From Alphaproteobacteria bacterium (GTDB lineage: Bacteria; Pseudomonadota; Alphaproteobacteria; Paracaedibacterales; CAIULA01): a DNA stretch of 64,000 bases. How positions within the stretch are numbered: the first letter of the stretch is position 1; every line of letters starts with the position of its first letter. The notes beneath the pieces are model-generated. The model worked only from the letters and a program-made list of their open reading frames with translations, had not been told where the DNA came from and ran no database searches. The DNA lies in assembly GCA_019749935.1 (NCBI GenBank), contig JAIEPD010000011.1:1-64000 (forward strand), read 5' to 3'. This document shows positions 9,966 to 20,309 of the stretch, piece by piece. A program made the position numbers and the translations under genes.

Positions 9966-10915
9966 TTAACCTTTTCTCTCCATAGTTTTTGAAGAAAAGG
10001 CCACAGCCCTTTTGGCAAAAATAAAACCATAAACAGTAAAAGAATACCTTGGAAAAACAGCTTAATGCCCGTGATAGAATCGCTTAAAACATAACTCAGT
10101 AATTCACCAAGTGGGATTAAAACAAAAGCGCCTAACATAGGGCCAATAAGAGTTCCGATTCCCCCAACGATAGTTCCCATAGCAATTTCAATAGATTTCG
10201 TCATGGCAAAGGTTTGATCCGGAAAAAGGCTGTTCTGATAAAAGGCGAAAAATACACCACCAATACTGGCCATTGCAGCTGACAAGGCCATTAAAATTAC
10301 TTTGGTTTGAAAAACATTAATGCCTAAACTAGAGGCTGCAAGCTCGTTTTCTCTAACGGCTCTGGCGAAGTATCCTAATTTGCTTTTTAAAAAAAGACGG
10401 CATAGGAAATAAGCCCCAATAACGAGGCTTAAAAATAAATAATAAAATAGGCTCGTACTGCCCCTAAGGTTCCAGAAATCTAATGAATCTATAGTGACAG
10501 GAATAAATAAACCCGCTGTAGCACCAAACCAAGACCAATGCTCAAATAAAAGTCGCGCACATTCAGCAAAAGCAATGGTCAAAAGTGTAAAGTGAACGCC
10601 GCTGAGTCCAAAACGAAAACCAAGCGCTCCAATAAGACCGCCTAATATGGCACAGAAAAGAGCCACAAAGATTAAAGATTCCCAAGGAGAAATCCCAAAC
10701 TTGATAAAAAGAATCGAAGAAATATAAGCCCCGAGCCCAGTGTATAAAGCATGTCCTAAAGAGAGCTGGCCACCAAATCCAAGTAATAAATTCCAAGCTT
10801 GTCCGATATAAGCTACGTAGAGCGTAATAACTAAGACTGAGATCACATAGCTGCTAAATAAAAATGGTGCAGTCAATGCCAATACAGAAAGTAATATGTA
10901 AAAAGCTTTCTTCAT
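9962..10915 (-). CDS. livM: Branched-chain amino acid ABC transporter permease LivM
   Basis: Multi-TM permease with QAWNLLLGFGGQLSLGHALYTGLGAY and GGIGTLIGPMLGAFVLIPL; overlaps livG and livH. Confidence 0.9.
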   Translation of the reverse strand: MKKAFYILLSVLALTAPFLFSSYVISVLVITLYVAYIGQAWNLLLGFGGQLSLGHALYTGLGAYISSILFIKFGISPWESLIFVALFCAILGGLIGALGFRFGLSGVHFTLLTIAFAECARLLFEHWSWFGATAGLFIPVTIDSLDFWNLRGSTSLFYYLFLSLVIGAYFLCRLFLKSKLGYFARAVRENELAASSLGINVFQTKVILMALSAAMASIGGVFFAFYQNSLFPDQTFAMTKSIEIAMGTIVGGIGTLIGPMLGAFVLIPLGELLSYVLSDSITGIKLFFQGILLLFMVLFLPKGLWPFLQKLWREKVK

Positions 10916-11787
10916 TGCTTTTTAACCATCAAACCTTGCGGCCTGACAAGTAGAATAAGAATTAAAATCAAAAAACTAAATAGAGACTTAAGAGAGCCCT
11001 GCACAAAAAATGCAGCGTAAGTTTCAATGACACCAATGAGAATCCCGCCAATCAAAGAACCCATCATACTGCCAAGTCCGCCTGAAATAACGATAATAAA
11101 GCTAAGAAGCGTTAACTGAGGTGCTGTGTGAGGCGTTACATCAATGATTAAACTTAAAAGAGTTCCAGCAACACCAAGGCATGCGGCGGCTATAGCAAAG
11201 CTAAGAGCATAAAGTTTTTTATAATTAAGACCTATAATGTCAGCGCCCAATAAATTGTTGGCGCAGGCTCTGATTGCTTTGCCATAGGACGTATTGTAAA
11301 AAAATATAAACAAGGAAAATACAACTACGAAAGCAATCCCACCTGTTACCAAACGAACAGTATCAAGTAAGACGCCCCCAATTTCGATAGACTGGAAGCT
11401 ATAAGAAGTAACAATTGCATTGGCTTCTGAGCCAAAAACAATTTGCTGCAAATTTAAAAGAATAATCGCTGTTGCTACAAGCGCTAAGAATTGAGAATGC
11501 ACAGAGCGATCTAAAAGAGTGTTAATCATTCCTTTTTGTAAAAAATACCCCATCACAAACATAATAGTACTAACGACAGGGATAAGAATCAAAGGGTCAA
11601 CACCCAATAATTTGTGAAGATAAATTGCTAAAAATGCAGCAAGAACTAACATTTCTCCATGAGCAAAGTTGACAATTCTTGTAACTCCAAAAACAACCGA
11701 TAGCCCAACAGCTATTAAAGCATAAATTAGCCCTGTAAAAACTCCTGCGAATCCAAGAGAAATATACTGGATCACGATGTTTGCCAC
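10912..11787 (-). CDS. livH: Branched-chain amino acid ABC transporter permease LivH
   Basis: Multi-TM; GLIYALIAVGLSVVFGVTRIVNFAHGEMLVLAAF and SGGLGSMMGSLIGGILIGVIETYA. Confidence 0.92.
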   Translation of the reverse strand: MANIVIQYISLGFAGVFTGLIYALIAVGLSVVFGVTRIVNFAHGEMLVLAAFLAIYLHKLLGVDPLILIPVVSTIMFVMGYFLQKGMINTLLDRSVHSQFLALVATAIILLNLQQIVFGSEANAIVTSYSFQSIEIGGVLLDTVRLVTGGIAFVVVFSLFIFFYNTSYGKAIRACANNLLGADIIGLNYKKLYALSFAIAAACLGVAGTLLSLIIDVTPHTAPQLTLLSFIIVISGGLGSMMGSLIGGILIGVIETYAAFFVQGSLKSLFSFLILILILLVRPQGLMVKKQ

Positions 11788-12992
11788 GCCGGAAACGGAA
11801 ATATAGGTGCAATCTGTTGCAGCTTTTTAGGTAAAATTATTTGAGGGGTACCGTTTCTATTTTGCAAAGCTACGGATTCAATATTTAAAGCCTGGCCTTT
11901 TTTATCAAATGCAATAGAGCCGCCAAAAACAATACGTTCTTTGATATTAGTTGTTCTAATAGCTTGCCCTAAATCTTGCCCATGAAATGATTGAGCCCTT
12001 TGATAGGCATCAACCGCAATCAATATGGCTTCGATTGTAAAGGCAACATTCAAATCAAACTGTTCTTTTGGATAAAGTTTTTCAAAAATAGCATGAGCTC
12101 TTTGAGCAAGAGCAGAATTGGGATTGTACCAACAAGTATTCGTAATACAATATTCTGAATGAGCACCCAATATGCTGAAAAATTGCTTTTCGTACATGCC
12201 CGGGCTTCCAGGACTTATAATACCCATCGGATTGTATCTTTGTTTAACAATCTCTCTCATCATTTGAATTGCATCATTAAGCCTTGTCACAGGGATAAGC
12301 AGCTCAGCTTTTGAGGCCTTAATTTTAGCAATCTCTCCAGATAAATCTTGAGTTCTGGGATCATAAGAAACAATTTCAACAAGCCTACAAGGCAGATTAA
12401 ACCTTGGAAAATAATAAGAGATGGCCTCATACATTGATTGGCCATACGTATCATTGATGTAAAGCAATGCAGCCGTTTTAGGAGGCGTATCTCTTAATTG
12501 AAATAGCTCATTCATAAGCTTAATGCCATTGGCTGCCAGTACATCGGTTGTGGGAAAGTTTCTAAAAACATACCGATAGCCCTGCTCGGTAATTCTTTTA
12601 GCAGCAGCAATATTAATTAAGAACGGCGTTTTACGTTGCTCACAAACTTGAGCAACAGCAGCTGTGACGCTCGAGTTATGAGCCCCAATGAGAATATGCG
12701 TTCCTTCGCTAATCATCATCTCGGCCTTATTACGCCCGATATCAACACTCGATTCTGTATCGTTATAAATAATTTCAAGGGGAGGAAGAGTGTCTTTTAA
12801 CAAAAGCTCAGCAACTCTTCCTCCGCGTTCACAAGCTTGCCCTACTTGAGAATCCATACCAGTGCGAGGAGATAACAGACCTATCCTAAGAACATCTTTT
12901 CTTTTGGGCTTACTGCACCCTGTTAAACCTGACAAAGAAAGGCCTAAGGCCGCTAAAGAAGAGAAATTAAAACTGCGCCTTGATAACAACAC
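11772..12992 (-). CDS. Branched-chain amino acid ABC transporter substrate-binding lipoprotein (LivK-like)
   Basis: RRSFNFSSLAALGLSLSGLTGC (twin-arginine-like plus lipobox) followed by a periplasmic binding fold (IGLLSPRTG...; HILIGAHNSSVTAAVAQVCEQRKTPFLI); first gene of the liv operon. Confidence 0.85.
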   Translation of the reverse strand: MLLSRRSFNFSSLAALGLSLSGLTGCSKPKRKDVLRIGLLSPRTGMDSQVGQACERGGRVAELLLKDTLPPLEIIYNDTESSVDIGRNKAEMMISEGTHILIGAHNSSVTAAVAQVCEQRKTPFLINIAAAKRITEQGYRYVFRNFPTTDVLAANGIKLMNELFQLRDTPPKTAALLYINDTYGQSMYEAISYYFPRFNLPCRLVEIVSYDPRTQDLSGEIAKIKASKAELLIPVTRLNDAIQMMREIVKQRYNPMGIISPGSPGMYEKQFFSILGAHSEYCITNTCWYNPNSALAQRAHAIFEKLYPKEQFDLNVAFTIEAILIAVDAYQRAQSFHGQDLGQAIRTTNIKERIVFGGSIAFDKKGQALNIESVALQNRNGTPQIILPKKLQQIAPIFPFPAWQTS

Positions 12993-13303
12993 TAGTTTTT
13001 CCCTTAAGTTAAATTTTTATACAAAGTTTCGGGATAATCTACTAAAAAACCCCTTAAACAACAAGCTGTATTGTCAAATTTTCATATCTGAGATGCAAAA
13101 ATTGGGATCATTAGCTTTCATAAAGAGTACTGTGTGGCTAAAAATGGCCTTAAAAAAAGCGAGAAAGATACTATTTTCCAAGATACTCTTGTCATAAGCA
13201 GTGAAAACATATCATAATTAATAAAAATTTAGTAAATCTAAATATAAAGGTTTGAGATGCCTAAAATTGCTTGGAAAATGAATTTCAGAAAGGCAGCATT
13301 CAT

Positions 13304-14665
13304 ATGAGAAAGGAAAAATTTAATTCAATTACGCCTGCCATACAATGGCATGAAGGAATGATGATTTCTCCTCAGCACTTTCAGCAGTCAGATTTACGGC
13401 ATCACGAAATATTAGCTCATCAACTTAGTTTAATGGCTTTTTATCACTGGGGCATTCGTTCTTTAAAGCTAGACCCTATTGTTTTACCAGATGGCCTTAT
13501 AAGGGTTCTTGATATGGAAGCTCTTATGGCTGATGGATTGATTGTACACTACTCTGCGGACATGACAGATATTCCACCTTTAGAAATTGATTTAAAGCCC
13601 TATAAAACTGGCCTTCCAAACCAAGAAATTACTGTTCAGATAGCAATTCCTGAGGTTGTTCCGGAAAGCTCTCCTGTTATTGGTGAGTTTCCTCGTTATT
13701 ATTCTTTGGAAGGACATAATGTAAAAGACATCAACCTTGAAGATAACGTCATTAAAATTCCTCGCCTAGTTCCAAAGTTATTTTTACATGTAGGAGAGCA
13801 ACCTCCAGCAAGATGTTTGGCTTTTCCCTTAGTAAAAGTTGGCTTTGTGGATGAAGCTTTTGCCCTCACTGATTACACTTCACCTTGTTTTTTTGTGGAA
13901 AAAGATACAGCTTTATGGGAGAGCTGCGCAGGTCTTGCTCAAAAAATTAGAGAAAAAGCGGCCTATTTAAGCGAAAAATGGCAAAATCAAATCGGAACGC
14001 CTATGCTTCAAGAAACATCGGCACTTTTAAGGCCTTTATTATCTGGGTTACCTGGGTTTGAAACGATGATTCATGGAGATCCAATCCATCCCTACAAACT
14101 TTATCAAAAACTTTGTGAAACAGTCGGAGTTTTGGCACCCCTTAGGCCCGCCCTTCTTCCTCCTATTTTGCCAGTGTATGAGCATAATAATATTAACGCA
14201 TGCTTTAAACCTGTCATTGAGCTTATAAAGCAATATCTTAACAGTATTGAACAAAGTTTTTCAGCATTTCCCTTTCAACAAAAAGAACGGCTATTTTATT
14301 TGCGTTTTCACAAAGCTTATGTGCAAGACAAAATATACGTTGGGCTTAGAGCGCCAAAGGGTATGACCGAAACCCAGCTTGAAGAATGGATGAATGACGC
14401 TGTAGTAGCCTCTGATTTTGCAATAGAAGCGATAAGAGGACGCCGTATCACCGGAGCTGAGAGAGGGATGCTACGTGATGAAGAACTCTATGAATTAATG
14501 CCAAGTCGTGGTGTTATCATTTTTGAAGTTACCCTCAACCCTGAATATATTAAGCCAGATCAAAATTTAAATATTTTCAATCCAGCCGACCACGCAGAAA
14601 AAAGACCAACAGAAATCGTCCTTTATGTCCGTAAAAGTAGTGATAAAACGGAAAATAGGGGTTAG
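13304..14665 (+). CDS. tssK: Type VI secretion baseplate protein TssK (ImpJ/VasE)
   Basis: ITPAIQWHEGMMISPQHFQQSDLRHHEIL N-terminal TssK signature; followed by tssL and tssM. The track ORF starts at 13271; ATG 13304 preferred. Confidence 0.9.
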   Translation: MRKEKFNSITPAIQWHEGMMISPQHFQQSDLRHHEILAHQLSLMAFYHWGIRSLKLDPIVLPDGLIRVLDMEALMADGLIVHYSADMTDIPPLEIDLKPYKTGLPNQEITVQIAIPEVVPESSPVIGEFPRYYSLEGHNVKDINLEDNVIKIPRLVPKLFLHVGEQPPARCLAFPLVKVGFVDEAFALTDYTSPCFFVEKDTALWESCAGLAQKIREKAAYLSEKWQNQIGTPMLQETSALLRPLLSGLPGFETMIHGDPIHPYKLYQKLCETVGVLAPLRPALLPPILPVYEHNNINACFKPVIELIKQYLNSIEQSFSAFPFQQKERLFYLRFHKAYVQDKIYVGLRAPKGMTETQLEEWMNDAVVASDFAIEAIRGRRITGAERGMLRDEELYELMPSRGVIIFEVTLNPEYIKPDQNLNIFNPADHAEKRPTEIVLYVRKSSDKTENRG

Positions 14666-14672
14666 CTGAATT

Positions 14673-15458
14673 ATGCAATTTACAACAAACAACAGCCCTC
14701 TTTTGCAAAGTTTTCAGATTTTTTACTATGAACTTTTAAGGCAAAAAGAAAAAGCTTTGCGTATGAGTGAACCGGACACCACCTTTGACGATAAAGATTC
14801 TGGCAGACAAGATCTTGGCTTGATTGACGGAATTCAAAAAAAGATGCGCGGGCTTTTAGAAGAACAGGCTTATAAGCTTGGTCGTTCCGCAACTGGAATT
14901 GGGGCAACTCATATACGGGATGCCCAATATTTGATGACCATCCTAACGGATGAGGTTTTTTTATCTTTGAATTGGTTTGGCGCAAAACTATGGGAAAAAT
15001 CTCTTTTAGAAGCTCAGATTTTCGAAACGCAAATTGCAGGGGAAGCCTTTTACAAAAAGCTAGATATCCTATTAGACTCTACAGATCCTACCAGGCCAGA
15101 ACTTGCTCTTTTATATTTTTTGATTTTAAGTCTGGGGTTTAGGGGTAAATTTAAAGATCAAGACGATAAAGATTCTATTAAATGGTATCTTGACCAACTC
15201 TATACTGTTGTCAATCATCGTGCCGCTCATCTCTTTCGCCCTGGACGCCCACATTTAATTGATCAAGCTTATGATTATACTCTTTCAGAACCCCCAGGGA
15301 GAGGGCTGCCCGATATCAAAACATGGGGTGTTTGTATTGCCGGCATTTTCACTGTGTACGTATTTATTACATATGTGGTTTGGTACAAGCTTGCTTCAGA
15401 AATGCATGAAGCATTAAATCTAATCTTTGAACAAACAAGGCAAAGCCCATTGATATGA
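14673..15458 (+). CDS. tssL: Type VI secretion protein TssL (DotU/IcmH family), short form without OmpA-like domain
   Basis: YLMTILTDEVFLSLNWFGAKLWEKSLLEAQIFETQIAGEAFYKKLDILL; LALLYFLILSLGFRGKF; C-terminal single TM anchor. Confidence 0.9.
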   Translation: MQFTTNNSPLLQSFQIFYYELLRQKEKALRMSEPDTTFDDKDSGRQDLGLIDGIQKKMRGLLEEQAYKLGRSATGIGATHIRDAQYLMTILTDEVFLSLNWFGAKLWEKSLLEAQIFETQIAGEAFYKKLDILLDSTDPTRPELALLYFLILSLGFRGKFKDQDDKDSIKWYLDQLYTVVNHRAAHLFRPGRPHLIDQAYDYTLSEPPGRGLPDIKTWGVCIAGIFTVYVFITYVVWYKLASEMHEALNLIFEQTRQSPLI

Positions 15459-15480
15459 AACAAATTGTTGTCAAAATTCA

Positions 15481-18400
15481 GTGTCAAGTGGACCCAACAT
15501 GATTAATACAGTTTTTCAAGCTTTACATTCTACAGTTGACTACGTAAGACATGCGTTTTCCTCATTGCCGTTGGTAATCATTATTCTTTTGATTATCGCC
15601 TTTGTTGTGATGTTGATTACGATCATTTTGACTATTTTCTCTATGAGAAGAAGCTCGCCAAAAGTGCCTAAGCCTCCTTCTGCAGCTGCAGCTGATAAGG
15701 AAAAAAAGAGGAGAGAAAATGGGGAAGATAATAATAGGCTCCCTCCTTTAGGCGGATGGATTAGTGAATTTCTATCTAAAAAAGGTTTTTTTCATGTCAG
15801 TACTCTCAGTCTATCATTTTTAAGAGCCTTAGATTTTTTAAGGGATTCTCTTCATACCTATAACTATAAATATTATCTTCCTTGGTATCTGCTGATTGGG
15901 GCTGAGGGTTCAGGAAAGACCTCACTTATTGAAGGTGCTGAATTAAATATGCCTTTGGGTCACCCTGATTTAGGAATTCATAACCCAAACCCAGAATGTC
16001 GTTGGTGGTTTTTGAATAGAGGCGTTATCCTTGACATTAAAGGAAACTTATTCTTAAACAAAAAAGAAGTCAGTTGTGAAGAAAAAGGATGGCGTTCTCT
16101 TTTAGTCTTACTGTCTCGTTATCGATCAGCAAGACCCATCAATGGAATTATATTAGCTATCCCAGCTAATGAGATTTACGGTAAGCACAAATTAACCAAA
16201 GATGAAATCAGTAGCCGAGCTGATTTTTTATCACATAAACTGGCTGCAGCACAAAATAACTTAGGTTTGCGCCTTCCTGTTTATATTGTTGTAACAAAAC
16301 TCGACACCGTTCCTGGTTTTCAAAGCTTTTGCTCTGAAATCCCAACCAGCAACAGGCATAACATACTGGGATGGTCTTCACCTTATACACTATCAACAGC
16401 GTATACATCAAAATGGGTTGATGAAGCATTTAATACCCTCGAGGAGAACTTAAACCAACTTCGTCTTGAAATTTTTGCTGAAGGCAGAGTAACCGATTCC
16501 AGAGATGGTGTCTTTGTCTTTCCTAGTGAAATTCTGAATATTAAAGACAACTTAAGTGTTTATGTTAATCATATTTTCAAAAATGACGCCTACCAAGAAT
16601 CTTTGCTGCTTCGAGGAATTTATTTTTGTGGTGATAGTGGCATGACCCCGCTTCGGGTCCTTAACGAAAATGAAGATCAGCCAGAAGAAAGTCATGAAAA
16701 TTTAGCTGTTATTGGAAACCCAGATAGTGCTTTTGAACAAGATGCTGAACATCCATCTCTTGCTTCTCAATTAACTCCAGAAAGCCTTGAGCCTATTCGG
16801 CGTAAAATCTTTTTTATTGACGATCTAATCACCGATAAAATTTTAAGAGAACCAGGATTATCTGTTCCCCTACAAAAACGTCTTTTAAGCATCAATAAGG
16901 CTTTGAATCTTGCAAAAATTTTCACAGCTGTTTTCATATTGTTTGGAAGTTATGGACTTTTCAGTGCTTATGAAAAATTTGTGCAAAGCCGTGACTATAT
17001 GATGCCGATCCTGTCAAAAATGAACACCATGCTTCATGAAATGCAGCAAATTAATTTGAATGAGCCTGGGCAATCATCTGAGATGTTTGATTCTTACGCG
17101 CGCCAGCTTTTAGAAATGATGGATCAGATGCAGCAAACAAAATTCTTTTCTGTTTTTGTTCCCGCATCTTGGTTTAGTCCGCTTCATAAAGATTTAGAAA
17201 AAACCTTGAAAGTTTCTTATCAGCAAATTATTGTTAGAACAATCTATATAGATTTGCTTTTAAAAGCCCGTGAGCTTTTGCATTTAAGGCCAACTCTCCA
17301 CGATCGATCAGTTTCTATTGCTCAACTTTTGCAACCAACCGAAAGTGCAGAATTTCAGCTTTTAAAACGTTATATAGAGAGTCTTGCAACGTTGCAGGAA
17401 AAAATTGATAAATTTAATCACCTTAAATCGGCTGCAGATGCGAAAGATCTTGATGATTTGGTTTCTTATACCTTCCACGCACAATTGCCGCAGAAATTTA
17501 TTCATCATTATAAAAAATTTAGATCTTTATTAAAAAATACAACGTTTCCCCCAATTGACCTTCGGCCTTATCAGCAACTAGCCAGGGAAACTCTCAATAT
17601 TATTTATCAGAATTTTTTGAATGCGGTGTTTACAGTCAGTGATCCTGGAAGCTTACCCGCCAGGCTTCAAACGTTTTTACAACAACTCAGCCAACAACAG
17701 ACAAAGCACCTACCAGACCCTACTTATTTGCGTCAACTTAGTCTAGATCTTGCTCAAGTTGTTCCCTCACTTGGAGAAGTCGGTCAAACTTGGTTGGATA
17801 GAGAGTTCTTTAATCCAAGTAAAGAGTTTGATCATTTGTTGGATAAAGTTGATTCATCAAAACTCTTTGGTAAAGAAATAACCCAATTTTTAGTTGATCA
17901 AACAGCTATTGGATTTAATAACCTAAAATTACAACTCCAAGCAATCAATCAGCTTTTGGTACATCAACCCAATATGCCCGTTGGTCCTCTTGCGCAAAAA
18001 GCAGCTGCGGTTCAACCCTCTCAAGGGATTATTTCAATGCAGAAAAGTTTGCTCGCTCTCTTTTCTGAACCTTATATGGCGATCCCTTCAACTCATAGCT
18101 TTACAAATCAAGTCCCTATTGGAAAAATCATTTACTGGGATTCTAAAATGATTCAAATGGCTTACGATATGTGTAAACGGTTTGAAGATTTTACTGCCAA
18201 GCAAGTCTCGGGATTCCCGCCAATATTGCAAGAAAACATAAAGCTTTTCGCAAGAGAAAGCTTGCAAGCAAATGTAATTAATTTATTAGCGCAAGCGCAA
18301 AGCTTTGTTGATGCGCCCTCAAATTTATCAGAAGGCGTGGCTGCTGAGGAAATCTTGCGCTCCAAAATTAATGATGTGAAAGAATCTGCACCTAAATTTG

Positions 18401-20052
18401 TAAAACTTTTGGAAGTCTTGAATCAAGATTCAGTTGGGGTTTCCTTTGTTGAGCTTAGAACCCTCTTAAGCAGCACAAGTTTTTGGCTTTTATCTCAAGT
18501 TGAGCATATGCTTCACTCCTTAACTCCTTATTCAGTGCATGATTTGTCATTTTCGTGGTGGGAAGGAAAACAAGGAGCTGCATTTGTTGGATATAGCTCA
18601 AAAGATGCGGAAGATTTAAAAGTTTATCTTTCTTTGCAAAGGCAGCTTATGCAAACCATGGCTATGGACTTTGCAAAGCCTCTTGTTACATTCTTAACAT
18701 CCGACATAATGCTTGATGCCGCAGGTGACAAGGTATTATTGAACAAATGGCACCGCATTGTTGACCAAATGGAGTCTTTTGTAAAGAAACAACCTGGAAA
18801 TTCTGTCACGGCTTTGGAAGATTTTATCCTAAAAACTTTAAACAGCTATGACATTAGAAATTGTTTTGATCGTATTCCTTTAGAGGATATTCGCCATGAA
18901 TCAGGAGATTATTTTGTTGAAACAATAAGATCCCTTAAAAAAGGTATTTTAGCAAGAGGAGAGGTTTTAAAACGCAAGAAGGGTATCGAAAACTATAATA
19001 AGCTTGTTGCTTTTTATAATCATAACTTGAAAAATAAATTTCCTTTTGTTGCATCAAATGTCAGTTTAAGCACACCTGAGGTTGATCCAGAGAGTATCCG
19101 CGATTTTTTCCGCATGTTTGATGAAGCTGGTGGTTCAGCAAAAGCTATTTTTGATCAAATATATCAATTAAGCTCTGATGTTCTTCCTGCCTTACGTTTT
19201 TTACAAAATATGGAAAATGTGAAAACATTTTTTCAAAATTACTTAAGTGGAAATGGGGATAATGATCTACCGACATTCACATTTAATATAGATTTCAGAG
19301 TCAACAGACAGATGGAAACAGGTGGGGATTTAATTGTTGATTGGACAATCAAACCACATCCTGATGTAACAATCGATAAAAACGATAAAAGTCATGTTGG
19401 TAGATGGTCTTATGGAAATCCCATTGAAATTGGCTTTCGTTGGCCAGATGGAGATGGTATTCCAGCAAAACCTGCGAAAGATCCCCTTCAACCTGTACTT
19501 GATGTAGATGGTCGGAAGGCAATCATAAAATATACAGGACGGTGGGCCCTCCTTTGGATGCTTAAAATGCATGGAGCTACAAAAGGGGATTATACCTCTT
19601 TGAAAGATCCCAATCCTTTTATGCTTAAATTTGTAATCCCTACAGGCGCAGAAGACAAAGCCATTGTTTATAATTTGATCACGATAATGGCGCCTTCATC
19701 AAACCCGAAAGCACCTGGAAAAGTAATACCTGTACCGGCATTTCCGGTATTGGCGCCAGAATTAGATCCAGCAGTGACACATTACGGAGATCAGGCTGTA
19801 TTAACAGAAGGGGTGGTGACCCCTTTAGAATATATGGAGGCTCCCGCTTCTCCCCCACCAGGTCCAGAACAAATACTGCCTCCTGCACCGTTGCCTGAGG
19901 GTCCATCGCCAGCGGCAGCACCTGATGCGGCACCTGCAGCAGCAGCGCCACAAGCTCCTCCTGCACCAGACGCTGCGGCGGCTACTGCAGCACCTCAACA
20001 GCCTACAGCTCCGGCCGCTCCACCAGCAGCAGATGCCCCGAAACCAGCATAA
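15481..20052 (+). CDS. tssM: Type VI secretion inner-membrane protein TssM (IcmF family) with Pro/Ala-rich C-terminal tail
   Basis: 1523 aa; N-terminal TM, Walker A LLIGAEGSGKTSLIEGAEL, VYIVVTKLDTVPGF, third TM near aa 480; follows tssK-tssL. Confidence 0.92.
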   Translation: MSSGPNMINTVFQALHSTVDYVRHAFSSLPLVIIILLIIAFVVMLITIILTIFSMRRSSPKVPKPPSAAAADKEKKRRENGEDNNRLPPLGGWISEFLSKKGFFHVSTLSLSFLRALDFLRDSLHTYNYKYYLPWYLLIGAEGSGKTSLIEGAELNMPLGHPDLGIHNPNPECRWWFLNRGVILDIKGNLFLNKKEVSCEEKGWRSLLVLLSRYRSARPINGIILAIPANEIYGKHKLTKDEISSRADFLSHKLAAAQNNLGLRLPVYIVVTKLDTVPGFQSFCSEIPTSNRHNILGWSSPYTLSTAYTSKWVDEAFNTLEENLNQLRLEIFAEGRVTDSRDGVFVFPSEILNIKDNLSVYVNHIFKNDAYQESLLLRGIYFCGDSGMTPLRVLNENEDQPEESHENLAVIGNPDSAFEQDAEHPSLASQLTPESLEPIRRKIFFIDDLITDKILREPGLSVPLQKRLLSINKALNLAKIFTAVFILFGSYGLFSAYEKFVQSRDYMMPILSKMNTMLHEMQQINLNEPGQSSEMFDSYARQLLEMMDQMQQTKFFSVFVPASWFSPLHKDLEKTLKVSYQQIIVRTIYIDLLLKARELLHLRPTLHDRSVSIAQLLQPTESAEFQLLKRYIESLATLQEKIDKFNHLKSAADAKDLDDLVSYTFHAQLPQKFIHHYKKFRSLLKNTTFPPIDLRPYQQLARETLNIIYQNFLNAVFTVSDPGSLPARLQTFLQQLSQQQTKHLPDPTYLRQLSLDLAQVVPSLGEVGQTWLDREFFNPSKEFDHLLDKVDSSKLFGKEITQFLVDQTAIGFNNLKLQLQAINQLLVHQPNMPVGPLAQKAAAVQPSQGIISMQKSLLALFSEPYMAIPSTHSFTNQVPIGKIIYWDSKMIQMAYDMCKRFEDFTAKQVSGFPPILQENIKLFARESLQANVINLLAQAQSFVDAPSNLSEGVAAEEILRSKINDVKESAPKFVKLLEVLNQDSVGVSFVELRTLLSSTSFWLLSQVEHMLHSLTPYSVHDLSFSWWEGKQGAAFVGYSSKDAEDLKVYLSLQRQLMQTMAMDFAKPLVTFLTSDIMLDAAGDKVLLNKWHRIVDQMESFVKKQPGNSVTALEDFILKTLNSYDIRNCFDRIPLEDIRHESGDYFVETIRSLKKGILARGEVLKRKKGIENYNKLVAFYNHNLKNKFPFVASNVSLSTPEVDPESIRDFFRMFDEAGGSAKAIFDQIYQLSSDVLPALRFLQNMENVKTFFQNYLSGNGDNDLPTFTFNIDFRVNRQMETGGDLIVDWTIKPHPDVTIDKNDKSHVGRWSYGNPIEIGFRWPDGDGIPAKPAKDPLQPVLDVDGRKAIIKYTGRWALLWMLKMHGATKGDYTSLKDPNPFMLKFVIPTGAEDKAIVYNLITIMAPSSNPKAPGKVIPVPAFPVLAPELDPAVTHYGDQAVLTEGVVTPLEYMEAPASPPPGPEQILPPAPLPEGPSPAAAPDAAPAAAAPQAPPAPDAAAATAAPQQPTAPAAPPAADAPKPA

Positions 20053-20289
20053 GGAAAAGATAGATTAAACTTAGAATCTTAAATATTCATTGAGCATCAT
20101 TCAAAGTGAAGAGAATATACTCATTTTTATATTGATTTTTCTATTACTTCATGCTAGTTTTTTTTGCTTAATTCACAAAAAATTACCAACTTTTTTTGAA
20201 TTTTGTTCACAGAACCTAGTATTGCGCAAGAAGGGTATTACTAAATTTTTATTAAATTTAATTTTAGTGCAGAAACCCCACCCAATTTT

Positions 20290-20309
20290 CCGCCCACCGA
20301 AAAGGGCGG
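20290..20309. other. GC-rich inverted repeat downstream of tssM
   Basis: CCGCCC-accgaaaa-GGGCGG in an AT-rich intergenic region; no U-tract follows, so a terminator is not assured. Confidence 0.3.

Noticed and set aside
12862-13197. 111 aa plus-strand ORF
   Set aside because: Overlaps the 5' end of the binding-protein gene antisense; AT-rich tail, no domain.
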